From: an uncultured Microbacterium sp.
GTDB taxonomy: Bacteria > Actinomycetota > Actinomycetes > Actinomycetales > Microbacteriaceae
Assembly (NCBI RefSeq): GCF_943912325.1
Contig: NZ_CALTTX010000007.1
Span: forward strand, 1-64,000
DNA: 64,000 bases
Reading direction: 5' to 3'
Numbering within the stretch: the first letter of the stretch is position 1; each line of letters starts with the position of its first letter. This document shows positions 51,207 to 60,674 of the stretch, piece after piece. The translations under genes were made by a program, and so were the position numbers. The notes beneath the pieces were generated by a model. That model did no database searches. It saw only the letters and a list, made by a program, of their open reading frames with translations, and had not been told where the DNA came from.

Positions 51207-52400
51207 GTGAGCGAGCTGCGTCTCTTTACGTCCGAGAGCGTGACCGAGGGTCACCCCGACAAGATCTCGGATCAGATCTCCGACAGCATCCTCGACGCGA
51301 TGCTCTCGCAAGACCGCGACGCCCGCGTTGCCGTCGAGACGCTCGTCACGACGGGCCTCGTGCACGTCGCGGGTGAGGTGCGCACCGAGGGATGGGTCGA
51401 CATTCCCGGGATCGTGCGCGGCGTCGTCAACCGCATCGGTTACACGTCGTCCGAGACCGGGTTCGACGGTGACTCGTGCGGTGTGAGCGTCTCGATCGGC
51501 GAGCAGTCCTCCGACATCGCGTCGGGTGTCGACAACGCGCTCGAGCAGCGCGAAGCCGGGTCGATCGATCCCATCGAAGCGCTCGGGGCGGGCGATCAGG
51601 GGATCATGTTCGGCTACGCGACGAACGAGACCCCGCAGCTCATGCCGCTCGCGATCTGGACGGCACACCGCATCGCCGAACGCCTCGCCGACGCGCGCAA
51701 GTCGGGCGCGCTGCCGTTCCTGCGCCCCGACGGCAAGACGCAGGTGACGCTCGGATTCGACGGTGCCGTGCCCAAGACGGTCGAGGCCGTCGTGCTCTCG
51801 ACGCAGCACGCGCCCGGAATCTCGCAAGAGGCGCTCCGCGCGGCTGTCAAGGCCGAGGTCATCGATCCCGTGATCGAGCTGACGGGGCTCGATCGTCCCG
51901 CGGTGGACTACTTCATCAACCCCGCCGGGCCCTTCGTGATCGGTGGCCCCAAGGGTGACGCGGGCCTCACGGGCCGCAAGATCATCATCGACACGTACGG
52001 CGGGGCCGCGCGGCACGGTGGTGGTGCGTTCAGCGGCAAAGATCCGTCGAAGGTCGACCGCTCGGCCGCGTACGCCATGCGCTGGGTCGCGAAGAACGCC
52101 GTCGCGGCCGGGCTCGCCGACCGCCTCGAAGTGCAGGTCGCGTACGCGATCGGCAAGGCCAACCCTGTCGGCCTCTACGTCGAGACGTTCGGCACGGCGC
52201 ACGTCGACGAGGACGCGATCGTGCGGGCGATCCGCGAGGTGTTCGACCTGCGCCCCGCGGCGATCATCGACTCGCTCGACCTGCTCCGACCGATCTATGC
52301 GCAGACCGCCGCCTACGGGCACTTCGGCCGCGAACTGCCCGACTTCACGTGGGAACGCACCGACCGCGCCGAGGCGCTCGCTCGCGCGGCCGGTCTCTGA
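51207..52400 (+). CDS. metK: S-adenosylmethionine synthetase
   Basis: Makes S-adenosylmethionine from methionine and ATP. From GTG 51207 the protein is 397 residues: LFTSESVTEGHPDKISDQIS, GAGDQGIMFGYATNE, the GGAARHGGGAFSGKDPSKVDRS phosphate-binding block (given by its ends GGAARHGG and KVDRS) and DLRPAAIIDSLDLLRPIY. An AAGGAG site (51193-51198) supports this start over the longer open frame. Length is standard. Confidence 0.96.
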   Translation: MSELRLFTSESVTEGHPDKISDQISDSILDAMLSQDRDARVAVETLVTTGLVHVAGEVRTEGWVDIPGIVRGVVNRIGYTSSETGFDGDSCGVSVSIGEQSSDIASGVDNALEQREAGSIDPIEALGAGDQGIMFGYATNETPQLMPLAIWTAHRIAERLADARKSGALPFLRPDGKTQVTLGFDGAVPKTVEAVVLSTQHAPGISQEALRAAVKAEVIDPVIELTGLDRPAVDYFINPAGPFVIGGPKGDAGLTGRKIIIDTYGGAARHGGGAFSGKDPSKVDRSAAYAMRWVAKNAVAAGLADRLEVQVAYAIGKANPVGLYVETFGTAHVDEDAIVRAIREVFDLRPAAIIDSLDLLRPIYAQTAAYGHFGRELPDFTWERTDRAEALARAAGL

Positions 52401-52422
52401 TCCCGGCGTCGCTTAGGTACGC

Positions 52423-54507
52423 ATGACCCTCGCGACACGCCCGGGCCATTCGGTCGCGCGCGTGTTGCTCCACAACCCGCTCCCACAGCTCGATCGCCTG
52501 CTCGACTACGCGATCCCGCAGCAGCTGCGTGAAAGCGCCGTTCCGGGTGTGCGCGTGCGGGTTCCGTTGCGCGGTCGGGCGCGGCTCGTCGACGCCTACA
52601 TCATCGAGGTCGGCGAAGCGGTCGACCCCGATCGGCCGCTATCCGAGGTCGACGCGGTGCTCTCGGGCGCGCGGGTGCTGCCCGACGATCTGTACCGCCT
52701 CGCGCGGCGGGTCGCGGATCGCGCGGCCGGGTCGGCGTCAGACCTGCTGCGGCTCGTGATTCCGCGGCGGCAGGCCAAGATCGAGGCGGCATGGGCCGAG
52801 CGGCAGGCGCATGATGAGCCTGCCGATGATCGGCAGACGCCCGAAATGGATGCATCGCGCGTGCCCGCATCCAGTGGCGCGCTCGCGCACTTTCCGGGCC
52901 TCGCAGACGCGCTCGTCGCGGGGGACCGGCTCGCGCTCGATGCGCCCCCCCGGCTCGTGACGCCGGACGGCGGCGAAACGTTCGGCGAGTGGGCGGCGCT
53001 CCTTGCCGCATCCGCCGCTCAGGTGTATCGCGCGGGCCGCAGCGCCGTCATCGTCGTGCCCGATCACGGCGATCTCGAACAGTTGCTCGCCGCCCTCGCT
53101 CTCGCATGCCCCGAGGCCGACATCGCGCGTTGCGACGGCGAGCTCGCGCCCGCCGCGCGCTCGCGGGCCTACCTGCGGATGCTCGAGGATCGCCCGTGCA
53201 TCGCCGTCGGCAACCGTTCCGCCGTCTACGCGCCCGTGCGTCGGATCGGGCTCATCGCGCTCTGGGACGACGGCGACCCGCTTCTCGACGAGCCGCTCGC
53301 GCCCTACGTGCATGCCCGCGACGCCGCTCTTTTACGGCAGGAGCTCGCCGCAGAACAGGCACCCTGTGCGCTCCTGATCGCGGGCCACACGCGGACGAGC
53401 GATGTGCAGCGCTTGATCGACATCGGATGGATGCGCGACGTCGCACCCGCCCGGCGCGTGACCCCCGCGATCTCGCTCGACGCGCCGATCGAGGGCGAAG
53501 ACGATGCGCGCGCGCCCCGCGTCTCGTCGTCGGCGTTCCGCACCGCCCGCGAAGCAATCGCCCTCGGACCGGTGCTCGTGCAGGTGGCGCGCCCGGGTTA
53601 CGCCCCCGTGCTCGCGTGCGCCGACTGCGGCACGCCGGCGCGCTGTGCGCACTGCGGCGGACCCCTCCACGCCGCGGCACGCGGCGCCACGCCCGCGTGC
53701 ACGCGATGCGGACGGTCCGCTGCCGCGTGGACGTGCTCGCACTGTCGCGGCTCGCGGTTCCGCTTTGCATCCTCGGGCAGCCGTCGCACGGCCGACGAGC
53801 TCGGCCGCGCTTTTCCGGGCGTGCGGGTGATCGTCTCGGACGGCGCCCGCCGCATCGCCCGCGTCGACGCAACTCCCGTGCTCGTGATTGCAACCCGCGG
53901 CGCCGAGCCGATCCCCGACGGCGGCTACCGCGCCGTGATTCTGCTCGATGGGGAACGGATGCTGATGGCCGAGGCGCTGCGCATCGGTGAGTCGTGCTTG
54001 CGGTGGTGGTCGAACGCGGCGGCTCTCGCGGCGCCGGGAGCACCCGTGCACCTCGTCGGTGTCCGCGGCGACGTCGCCCAGGCCTTCGCGACGTGGACGC
54101 AACCGCGCTTCGCGCACGCGCAGCTCGCCGAGCGCGCGCCCGTGCGCATGCCGCCCACGGTGCGCACGGCGATCGTCGAGGGCGATGCCGATGCGGTCGA
54201 TGCGGCCGTCCTGGCGGCTAAGCATGCGGCCGCCGGTGTCGATGCGCTCGGGCCCGTGCCGCTCCCCGTCCCGATCACCGGCGACGCTCCCACCGCGCCG
54301 CAAGCGCGCGCGCTCGTGCGCTTCGATTACGCCGCGGGCGCGGCCGTTGCGGGGGCGCTGCGGTCGGCCGTCGTCGATCGCGCGCTGCGCGCCCGACGCC
54401 CTGCCCGTCCGCGGCAATCGCCCGAGACCCGCGATCGTTCGCGTCCGCGGGCTACCCTGAAAGTGCGGCTCGACCCGGTCGAGCCCGACCTCGACGTTCG
54501 GGACTGA
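52423..54507 (+). CDS. priA: PriA-like primosomal protein, helicase motifs degenerate
   Basis: A 694-residue homologue of the replication-restart protein PriA. The N-terminal DNA-binding domain is clear (ARVLLHNPLPQLDRLLDYAI) and eight cysteines form the zinc region (CADCGTPARCAHCGG, then CTRCGR and CSHCRG). The ATPase core is not intact: there is no GSGKT P-loop in the expected place (after EWAALLAAS) and the DEAH box is replaced by WDDGDPLL. This helicase-dead form is the usual state in actinobacteria. It probably acts as a structural primosome factor. Confidence 0.88.
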   Translation: MTLATRPGHSVARVLLHNPLPQLDRLLDYAIPQQLRESAVPGVRVRVPLRGRARLVDAYIIEVGEAVDPDRPLSEVDAVLSGARVLPDDLYRLARRVADRAAGSASDLLRLVIPRRQAKIEAAWAERQAHDEPADDRQTPEMDASRVPASSGALAHFPGLADALVAGDRLALDAPPRLVTPDGGETFGEWAALLAASAAQVYRAGRSAVIVVPDHGDLEQLLAALALACPEADIARCDGELAPAARSRAYLRMLEDRPCIAVGNRSAVYAPVRRIGLIALWDDGDPLLDEPLAPYVHARDAALLRQELAAEQAPCALLIAGHTRTSDVQRLIDIGWMRDVAPARRVTPAISLDAPIEGEDDARAPRVSSSAFRTAREAIALGPVLVQVARPGYAPVLACADCGTPARCAHCGGPLHAAARGATPACTRCGRSAAAWTCSHCRGSRFRFASSGSRRTADELGRAFPGVRVIVSDGARRIARVDATPVLVIATRGAEPIPDGGYRAVILLDGERMLMAEALRIGESCLRWWSNAAALAAPGAPVHLVGVRGDVAQAFATWTQPRFAHAQLAERAPVRMPPTVRTAIVEGDADAVDAAVLAAKHAAAGVDALGPVPLPVPITGDAPTAPQARALVRFDYAAGAAVAGALRSAVVDRALRARRPARPRQSPETRDRSRPRATLKVRLDPVEPDLDVRD

Positions 54508-54573
54508 GCCCCGGCATCCGTCGTCATCGGCACACCCTCATCCGACAGCACCTTTCGATCCATCAGGAACGCC

Positions 54574-55572
54574 ATGCGCCTCATCTTCGCCGGAACTCCC
54601 GAGCCGGCCGTCCCCGCCCTGCGCGCGCTCGCCGCGGCGCACGAGCGGGGCGAACACCAGCTCGTCGGTGTCGTGACACGCCCCGATGCGCCGCTCGGCC
54701 GCAAGCGCGTGCTCACGCCCTCGCCCGTCGCGCAGGCGGCGACCGAACTACTGCCCGACGTCCCGCTCATCCGCACCGCGCGCCTCGACGACGAAGCAAC
54801 CGCGACCATCGCGGCGCTCGAGCCCGAGCTCGGCGTCATCGTCGCGTACGGCGGGCTTGTGCGCGAGCCCCTTCTCAGCACGCCCCGACACGGCTGGATC
54901 AATCTGCACTTCTCGCTCCTGCCGCGGTGGCGCGGGGCGGCGCCGGTGCAGCACGCGATCATCGCCGGCGACCGCGAAACCGGCACGAGCGTCTTCCAGC
55001 TGGTCCCCGCGCTCGACGCGGGCGACGTCTTCGCGATGGCGCCGACGCCGATCGACCCCGACGCGACGGCGGGCGACCTGCTCGAGCGTCTCGCCGTTTC
55101 GGGCGCGGCCCAGCTGGTGAGCGTCGTCGATGCGATCGCTGCGGGAGCCGCCCGTGCCGTACCGCAAGACGGCGAGACAAGCTACGCCGGCAAACTGGAC
55201 GTGAGCGACGGCGTCATCCGCTGGAACGAGCCGTCGTCGCTCGTGCTCGGTCGCATCCACGGCACGACCCCCGAACCGGGCGCCCACACGCTCATCGACG
55301 GCGCGCGCCTCAAGGTTTTGACGGCACGCCGGACGGGCCGTTCCGCGCCGCTCGCGCCGGGCGAACTCGCCCTCGTCGACGGCGCCGTGCTCGCGGGCAC
55401 CGCCACGGCGCCGATCGAACTCGTTACGGTGCAGCCGGCAGGACGCGGGGCAATGGATGCCTCGGCGTGGTGGCGCGGGCTTCGCGTCGAGCGGCTCGTC
55501 GCCGACACATCGCCGATCGCCGACGCTCTGCCTATCGCCGACACCGCAGCGGAGACTGGGGCGGGCGCATGA
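54574..55572 (+). CDS. fmt: Methionyl-tRNA formyltransferase
   Basis: Formylates initiator Met-tRNA. The 332-residue protein begins MRLIFAGTPEPAVPALRAL, with VIVAYGGLVREPLLSTPRHGWINLHFSLLPRWRGAAP as the catalytic block (landmarks WINLHFSLLP and RWRGAAPVQHAI; catalytic Asn and His). A C-terminal OB-like domain follows (near 210-310). The last 20 residues are low-complexity. The ATG has AGGAA upstream, and its stop overlaps rsmB by 4 bases. Confidence 0.95.
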   Translation: MRLIFAGTPEPAVPALRALAAAHERGEHQLVGVVTRPDAPLGRKRVLTPSPVAQAATELLPDVPLIRTARLDDEATATIAALEPELGVIVAYGGLVREPLLSTPRHGWINLHFSLLPRWRGAAPVQHAIIAGDRETGTSVFQLVPALDAGDVFAMAPTPIDPDATAGDLLERLAVSGAAQLVSVVDAIAAGAARAVPQDGETSYAGKLDVSDGVIRWNEPSSLVLGRIHGTTPEPGAHTLIDGARLKVLTARRTGRSAPLAPGELALVDGAVLAGTATAPIELVTVQPAGRGAMDASAWWRGLRVERLVADTSPIADALPIADTAAETGAGA

Positions 55573-56921
55573 GGGTTCAGCCGGCCCGGCGGGTGGCGTA
55601 CGACGTGCTGCGCGCCGTCGACGCCGACGACGCGTACGCGAACCTGCTGCTACCCGTAGCGATCGGCCGCGCGGGGCTCTCACCCGCCGACGCGGCCCTC
55701 GCAACCGAGCTGACGTACGGCACGCTGAGAAGACGCGGCTACTACGACGCCGTCATCGCGCGCGCCGCTCGACGCGAGGTCAGGCGCATCGATCCGCAGG
55801 TGCTCGACGCGCTGCGATTGAGCGCGCACCAATTGCTCTCGACGCGCGTCGCGAGCCACGCCGCGGTCAATGAGGGTGTCGAGCTCGTGCGCTCGGTGTC
55901 GCGCAACGCCGTCGGTTTCGCCAACGCCGTGCTGCGGGCGATCGCGCGCGAAGACCCCGGTCAATGGCGATCCGACGTGCTCGCGGGTGTGCGCGATGAG
56001 ATCGAACGCCTCGCGCTCGAGCATTCGCACCCGACCTGGATAGTCCGAGCTTTCCGCCGTGCGCTCCGCGCCGAGGACCGCGCCGACGAGTTGCCCGCAC
56101 TGCTCGCGGCCGACAACGCCGCCCCGGCCGTCACGATGGTGGCGCTTCCGGGTCTCGCCGAGATCCCGTCGGGCGCGGCGCGCACGCCGTACTCGCCGAT
56201 CGGGTTCCGTCTCGGCGGGGGAGACCCCGAGAGCACCGTGACCGCGTCGGGCGGCCTCGTGCGCGTTCAAGACGAGGGTTCGCAGCTCGCGGCACTCGCG
56301 CTCAGTCGCGCGGTGCCGATTCGCGAGGGCGAGCGCTGGCTCGACCTGTGCGCGGGCCCCGGCGGCAAGACGGCCGTGCTCGCGGCCGAGGCGCTCGCGG
56401 GCGGCGCGAGCCTCGAGGCGAACGAGCTCGTCCCCGCGCGCGCGGGCCTCGTGCGCCGCTCGGTCGAGGGCGTGCCGCTCGCGGTGCCGGTGAGCGAGGC
56501 CGACGGCCGGGAGCGCGCGCGTAAGGGCAGCGGCTATGACCGCATCCTGCTAGACGCTCCCTGCACGGGACTCGGCGCCCTGCGCCGGCGCCCCGAGGCC
56601 CGCTGGCGCAAGCAGCCGGGCGATGTGCCCGAGCTGACGGCGGTGCAGACCGACCTGTTCGCGGCCGCGGCCGACGGACTTCGCCCCGGCGGCCTGCTCG
56701 CGTACGTCACCTGCTCGCCCCATCTCGCCGAGACTGTGGGCGTCGTCGACGAGGCACTGCGCGTGCGCGACGACCTCGAGACGCTGTCGGCGAAGGACGT
56801 GCTGACGGATGCCTCACGCTCGCCGATCGACGTCGGCGGGACGGGTCCCCACGCCCAGCTCTGGCCGCACCGCAACGGCACCGATGCGATGTTCGTCTCG
56901 CTCTTCCGCAAGCGCGCCTGA
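55569..56921 (+). CDS. rsmB: 16S rRNA m5C967 methyltransferase-like (RsmB/Fmu, NOL1/NOP2/Sun family)
   Basis: SAM-dependent rRNA cytosine-5 methyltransferase. From ATG 55569 the protein is 450 residues: an N-terminal NusB-like RNA-binding domain (RRVAYDVLRAVDADDAYAN, AVNEGVELVRSVS) and a C-terminal catalytic domain with WLDLCAGPGGKTAVLAAEA (SAM loop), DAPCTGLGALRRRPEARW and the nucleophile Cys in YVTCSPHLAET. Target C967 is assumed from the E. coli orthologue. It is coupled to fmt by an ATGA overlap. Confidence 0.93.
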   Translation: MRVQPARRVAYDVLRAVDADDAYANLLLPVAIGRAGLSPADAALATELTYGTLRRRGYYDAVIARAARREVRRIDPQVLDALRLSAHQLLSTRVASHAAVNEGVELVRSVSRNAVGFANAVLRAIAREDPGQWRSDVLAGVRDEIERLALEHSHPTWIVRAFRRALRAEDRADELPALLAADNAAPAVTMVALPGLAEIPSGAARTPYSPIGFRLGGGDPESTVTASGGLVRVQDEGSQLAALALSRAVPIREGERWLDLCAGPGGKTAVLAAEALAGGASLEANELVPARAGLVRRSVEGVPLAVPVSEADGRERARKGSGYDRILLDAPCTGLGALRRRPEARWRKQPGDVPELTAVQTDLFAAAADGLRPGGLLAYVTCSPHLAETVGVVDEALRVRDDLETLSAKDVLTDASRSPIDVGGTGPHAQLWPHRNGTDAMFVSLFRKRA

Positions 56922-56969
56922 TTCTTACGGACGAGACCCCCGCGGCGCCGCGCCCGCGATAATGGCACC

Positions 56970-57638
56970 GTGCCTCGCGACATCCGGATCAACCCCTCGA
57001 TCCTCTCCGCCGACTTCGTCAACATGCAGCGCGACCTCGAGCGGATCGGCGACGCCGACTTCGCGCACGTCGACGTCATGGACAACCACTTCGTGCCGAA
57101 CCTGACGTTCGGCCCGCAAATGGTGGAGCGGATCCAAGCGACGAGCCCCGTGCCACTCGACATTCACTTGATGATCACCGACCCCGATCGCTGGGCGCCG
57201 GGGTACGCCGAACTGGGCGCAGCATCCGTCACCTTCCATCTCGAAGCGGCGGCCGAGCCCGTCGCGCTCGCGCGCACGCTCCGAGCCCTCGGCGCTCGCG
57301 CGGGGGTCGCGATCAAGCCGGGAACGCCAGCCGAGGGTCTGTACGACGTGCTCGACGAGTTCGATCAGATCCTCGTCATGACGGTCGAGCCGGGCTTTGG
57401 CGGTCAGTCGTTCATGCCCGAGACGATGCCCAAGCTCGCGGCCCTCGCCGATGAGGCGAAGCGCCGCGGCTCGAGCGTGTGGTTGCAGGTCGACGGCGGG
57501 ATCTCGGAATCGACGATCGCGCAGGCGGCCGAAGCGGGCGCTGACACGTTCGTCGCCGGTTCCGCGGTCTTCGGCGCCGAGCATCCCGACCGTGCGATCG
57601 CGGCACTCCGCACGACGGCCGCCCGTCACGCTCACTGA
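56970..57638 (+). CDS. rpe: Ribulose-phosphate 3-epimerase
   Basis: Interconverts ribulose 5-phosphate and xylulose 5-phosphate in the pentose phosphate pathway. The 222-residue TIM barrel has INPSILSADFVNM, HVDVMDNHFVPNLTFG, LDIHLMI, and MTVEPGFGGQSFMPETMPK. GTG 56970 follows GATAAT (56958-56963) by 6 bases with no ribosome-binding site, so the mRNA is probably leaderless. Position after rsmB is conserved in actinobacteria. Confidence 0.96.
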   Translation: MPRDIRINPSILSADFVNMQRDLERIGDADFAHVDVMDNHFVPNLTFGPQMVERIQATSPVPLDIHLMITDPDRWAPGYAELGAASVTFHLEAAAEPVALARTLRALGARAGVAIKPGTPAEGLYDVLDEFDQILVMTVEPGFGGQSFMPETMPKLAALADEAKRRGSSVWLQVDGGISESTIAQAAEAGADTFVAGSAVFGAEHPDRAIAALRTTAARHAH

Positions 57639-57716
57639 CACCGTCGCTCACGCCGATCCGCGCCCGCCGAGCTCTGGGCGCGCCGGGAGGCCCTCGCCGT
57701 TCGATACCCTGGAGGG

Positions 57717-57980
57717 GTGAAGACGTTCGACGCGCTGTTCGCCGAAGTGACCGAGAAGGCCGCTTCGCGCCCCGAGGGATCGGGGACCGTCGCCGAACTC
57801 GACCGCGGCGTGCACTTCATCGGCAAGAAGATCGTCGAGGAGGCGGCCGAGGTGTGGATGGCCGCCGAGTACGAGAGCGACGAAGAGGCGGCCGAAGAGA
57901 TCTCGCAACTGCTCTATCACCTGCAGGTGCTGATGGTCGCGAAGGGGCTGACCCTCGAGGACGTGTATCGACATCTGTGA
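57717..57980 (+). CDS. hisE: Phosphoribosyl-ATP pyrophosphatase
   Basis: Second histidine-pathway enzyme, removing pyrophosphate from PR-ATP. The 87-residue all-helical MazG-like protein has VKTFDALFAEVTEKA at the start, GKKIVEEAAEVWMAAEYES with metal-binding Glu residues, and EEISQLLYHLQVLMVAKGLTLEDVY. The GTG has a GGAGG just upstream and also a TACCCT -10 (57705-57710) 6 bases away, so it can begin its own transcript. It is a stand-alone HisE, not fused to HisI. Confidence 0.95.
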   Translation: MKTFDALFAEVTEKAASRPEGSGTVAELDRGVHFIGKKIVEEAAEVWMAAEYESDEEAAEEISQLLYHLQVLMVAKGLTLEDVYRHL

Positions 57981-58050
57981 GCGCCGCTCGCGTGTGAACG
58001 ACGAGCAATGGATGCCTCACCCTCGACTCTTCTGAATGAAAGACCTTCCC

Positions 58051-58893
58051 ATGCTTCGCATCGCCGTGCCCAATAAAGGCTCGCTCGCCGAAACCGCCGC
58101 CGATATGTTGTCGGAAGCCGGCTACACGGGTCGCCGCGACCCCAAGGATCTGCACGTCATCGATCCGGTGAACGACGTCGAATTCTTCTACCTGCGCCCG
58201 AAAGACATCGCCACCTACGTCGGTTCGGGCGCGCTCGACGTCGGCATCACGGGCCGCGATCTGCTGCTCGATGCGCGCATGCCGGGCGCGCGCGAAATCG
58301 AGGCGCTCGGCTTCGGCGGCTCGACCTTCCGCTTCGCCGGCCCTCCCGGACGATTCACCGACGTCGCCGACCTCGAGGGGCTCCGCGTCGCGACGGCGTA
58401 TCCCGGTCTCGTCGATGCGTTCCTCGACGCGCAGGGCGTCGCGGTCGATCTCGTGCCGCTCGACGGCGCCGTCGAATCGGCCGTGCAGCTGGGCGTTGCC
58501 GACGCGGTCGCCGACGTCGTTTCGACGGGCACGACGCTCCGTCAGGCGGGGCTCGAGATCTTCGGCCCGAAGCTGCTCGAGTCCGAGGCCGTGCTGATCA
58601 CCGGCCCCGACGAGCCCGAGGGTCTCGAGACGCTGCTGCGGCGTCTGCGCGGTGTGCTCGTCGCGAAGCGCTACGTGCTCGTTGACTACGACCTTCCCGC
58701 CGAACTGATCGAACAGGCCGTCGCGCTCGCTCCCGGAATCGAATCCCCGACGATTTCGCCGCTCCGCGATCCCGCCTGGGTCGCCGTGCGCGTCATGACC
58801 CCCCGCGCGAGCGTCAACCAGATCATGGACGACCTCTACGCGATCGGCGCGCGCGCGATTCTCGTGTCGGCGATCCACAACGCGAGGCTCTGA
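58051..58893 (+). CDS. hisG: ATP phosphoribosyltransferase
   Basis: First histidine-pathway enzyme, normally feedback-inhibited by histidine. From ATG 58051 the protein is 280 residues (MLRIAVPNKGSLAETAADML), the long form with a C-terminal ACT-like regulatory domain, so no HisZ is needed. DVGITGRDLLLDA and VADVVSTGTTLRQAGLE are typical. An in-frame ATG at 58036 would add five residues but has no ribosome-binding site. hisF begins one base after its stop. Confidence 0.94.
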   Translation: MLRIAVPNKGSLAETAADMLSEAGYTGRRDPKDLHVIDPVNDVEFFYLRPKDIATYVGSGALDVGITGRDLLLDARMPGAREIEALGFGGSTFRFAGPPGRFTDVADLEGLRVATAYPGLVDAFLDAQGVAVDLVPLDGAVESAVQLGVADAVADVVSTGTTLRQAGLEIFGPKLLESEAVLITGPDEPEGLETLLRRLRGVLVAKRYVLVDYDLPAELIEQAVALAPGIESPTISPLRDPAWVAVRVMTPRASVNQIMDDLYAIGARAILVSAIHNARL

Positions 58894-58894
58894 C

Positions 58895-59656
58895 GTGTCG
58901 CTCGCGGTGCGCGTCATCCCGTGCCTCGACGTCAATGCGGGGCGCGTCGTCAAGGGCGTCAACTTTCAGAACCTGCGCGACATGGGTGACCCCGTCGAGC
59001 TCGCCGCGGCCTACTTCGCGCAGGGCGCCGATGAGATCACGTTTCTCGATGTCACGGCGACGGTCGATGAGCGCGCGACGACGTACGACGTCGTGCGGCG
59101 CACGGCCGAGCAGGTCTTCATTCCGTTGACGGTCGGGGGAGGAGTGCGCTCGGTTGACGATGTCGCGCGCCTGCAGGCCGTCGGAGCCGACAAGGTCGGG
59201 GTCAACTCGGCCGCGATCGCCCGCCCCGAGCTCATCGGCGAGATCGCCGATCGTTTCGGCGCGCAAGTGCTCGTGCTCTCGCTCGACATCAAGCGCTCGC
59301 CCGCGACCGCGTCCGGCTTCGTCGTGACGACGCACGGCGGCCGCACCGAGACGACGCTCGATGCGCTCGCGTGGGCGCGCGAGGCGATCGAACGCGGCGC
59401 GGGGGAGCTGCTGGTGAACTCGATCGACGCCGACGGCACGAAAGACGGCTTCGATCTCGAACTCGTCCGCCTCATGCGCGAGGTCTCGTCGGCGCCCGTT
59501 ATCGCCTCGGGCGGCGCAGGTTCGGCCGAGGATTTCGCCCCCGCCGTCGAAGCGGGCGCCGATGCGGTGCTCGCGGCATCCGTCTTCCACTCCGGTCAGC
59601 TCTCGATCGGTGACGTCAAAGGCGCGATGCGCGACGCGGGGGTGCTGGTGCGATGA
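58895..59656 (+). CDS. hisF: Imidazole glycerol phosphate synthase cyclase subunit
   Basis: Closes the imidazole ring from PRFAR with ammonia supplied by HisH. The 253-residue TIM barrel has RVIPCLDVNAGRVVKGVNF with the first catalytic Asp, ITFLDVTATV, VGGGVRSVDDV, and SIDADGTKDGFDLEL with the second Asp. GTG start. The partner HisH and HisA/HisB are not in the window. It overlaps hisI by 4 bases. Confidence 0.96.
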   Translation: MSLAVRVIPCLDVNAGRVVKGVNFQNLRDMGDPVELAAAYFAQGADEITFLDVTATVDERATTYDVVRRTAEQVFIPLTVGGGVRSVDDVARLQAVGADKVGVNSAAIARPELIGEIADRFGAQVLVLSLDIKRSPATASGFVVTTHGGRTETTLDALAWAREAIERGAGELLVNSIDADGTKDGFDLELVRLMREVSSAPVIASGGAGSAEDFAPAVEAGADAVLAASVFHSGQLSIGDVKGAMRDAGVLVR

Positions 59657-60054
59657 GCGAGACGACAGCCGAGACCGATGCGCGAATCGCGCGCGTCGCG
59701 TTCAACGATCAGGGGCTTGCGCCCGCCATCATCCAGCAGCACGACACGGGTGAAGTACTCATGCTCGGATGGATGGATGCCGAGGCTCTGCGCCGCACGC
59801 TCACGTCGGGCCGCGTCACGTTCTGGTCGCGCTCGCGCCAAGAGTATTGGCGAAAAGGCGACACGTCGGGGCACATTCAGCTCGTGCGCGGCGCGCGCCT
59901 GGATTGCGACGGCGATGCGCTGCTGATCCGCGTCGAGCAGGTGGGACCGGCGTGTCACACGGGCACCCGCACCTGCTTCGACGCCGACGACTTGGGCCCC
60001 GAGATCGGCCCCGAGCCCGATGCCGTGACCCTGAACGCGGGGGAGACCGCGTGA
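59653..60054 (+). CDS. hisI: Phosphoribosyl-AMP cyclohydrolase
   Basis: Zinc enzyme that opens the adenine ring of PR-AMP. The 133-residue protein has LAPAIIQQHDTGEVLMLGWM, VTFWSRSRQEYWRKGDTSGH and the metal-binding CDGDALLIRVEQVGPACHTGTRTCF (Cys and His ligands within DCDGDA and ACHTGTRTC). It ends the hisE-G-F-I cluster. Its stop overlaps the GTG of a trp-associated membrane gene (GTGA); in relatives trpE usually lies in this spot. Confidence 0.95.
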   Translation: MSETTAETDARIARVAFNDQGLAPAIIQQHDTGEVLMLGWMDAEALRRTLTSGRVTFWSRSRQEYWRKGDTSGHIQLVRGARLDCDGDALLIRVEQVGPACHTGTRTCFDADDLGPEIGPEPDAVTLNAGETA

Positions 60055-60674
60055 GGCTGCTCGCCCGCGCGCGCCTCATCGCCGTGCTCGTGATTCTCGC
60101 GGGCGGCGCTGTGGTGCTCATCTCGTCGACGCAGACGTGGTTCGACCTGACGCTCGTCGATTCGCCCGACGTCGCCGTCGCGGTATCGGGCACCTCGGCG
60201 CTTCCCGTACTCGCACCGCTCGCCCTCGCGGCGATGGCGCTCGGCCTCGCTCTCGCGATCGCGGGTCGCGTGCTCGCGATCGTGCTGGGCGTGATCGGAC
60301 TCGCGAGCGGTGTCGTTCTCACCGTTCTCACCGCCCCGATCGCGCTGTCCGCACCGCCGTCGGCGCTCGCGCGCACCGTCGCCGAACACACCGGCATTAC
60401 GGGCGCCGCCGTTCCGGACCTTGTCGCGAGCGCCACGCCGACGCCGTGGCCGTGGCTCGCGACGCTCGCTGCCGGGTTCATCGCGCTCGCGGCGCTCTGG
60501 GCGGTGGCAACTGCCCCGCGCTGGGCGCGAGCGGGCCGCCGCTACAGCACCGAGGGGTCCGCACCCGCGGCGCCGACCCCCGCGGCCGAGGCCGACCCTG
60601 CGGCATCCGTCGACGCGATCGACGCGTGGGACGACCTCTCGCGCGGTGACGATCCGACGGGCACCGCCCGATAG
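60051..60674 (+). CDS. Trp biosynthesis-associated membrane protein
   Basis: A 207-residue protein with four predicted membrane helices (about 5-24, 45-66, 72-95, 138-160) and the early SSTQTWFDLTL motif typical of the family found beside trpE/trpC in actinobacteria. The C-terminal tail is acidic and low-complexity. It starts at GTG 60051 overlapping hisI. Function is unknown; conserved neighbourhood is the only link to tryptophan. TAGACT (60672-60677) at its stop codon is a likely promoter for the next gene. Confidence 0.8.
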   Translation: MRLLARARLIAVLVILAGGAVVLISSTQTWFDLTLVDSPDVAVAVSGTSALPVLAPLALAAMALGLALAIAGRVLAIVLGVIGLASGVVLTVLTAPIALSAPPSALARTVAEHTGITGAAVPDLVASATPTPWPWLATLAAGFIALAALWAVATAPRWARAGRRYSTEGSAPAAPTPAAEADPAASVDAIDAWDDLSRGDDPTGTAR

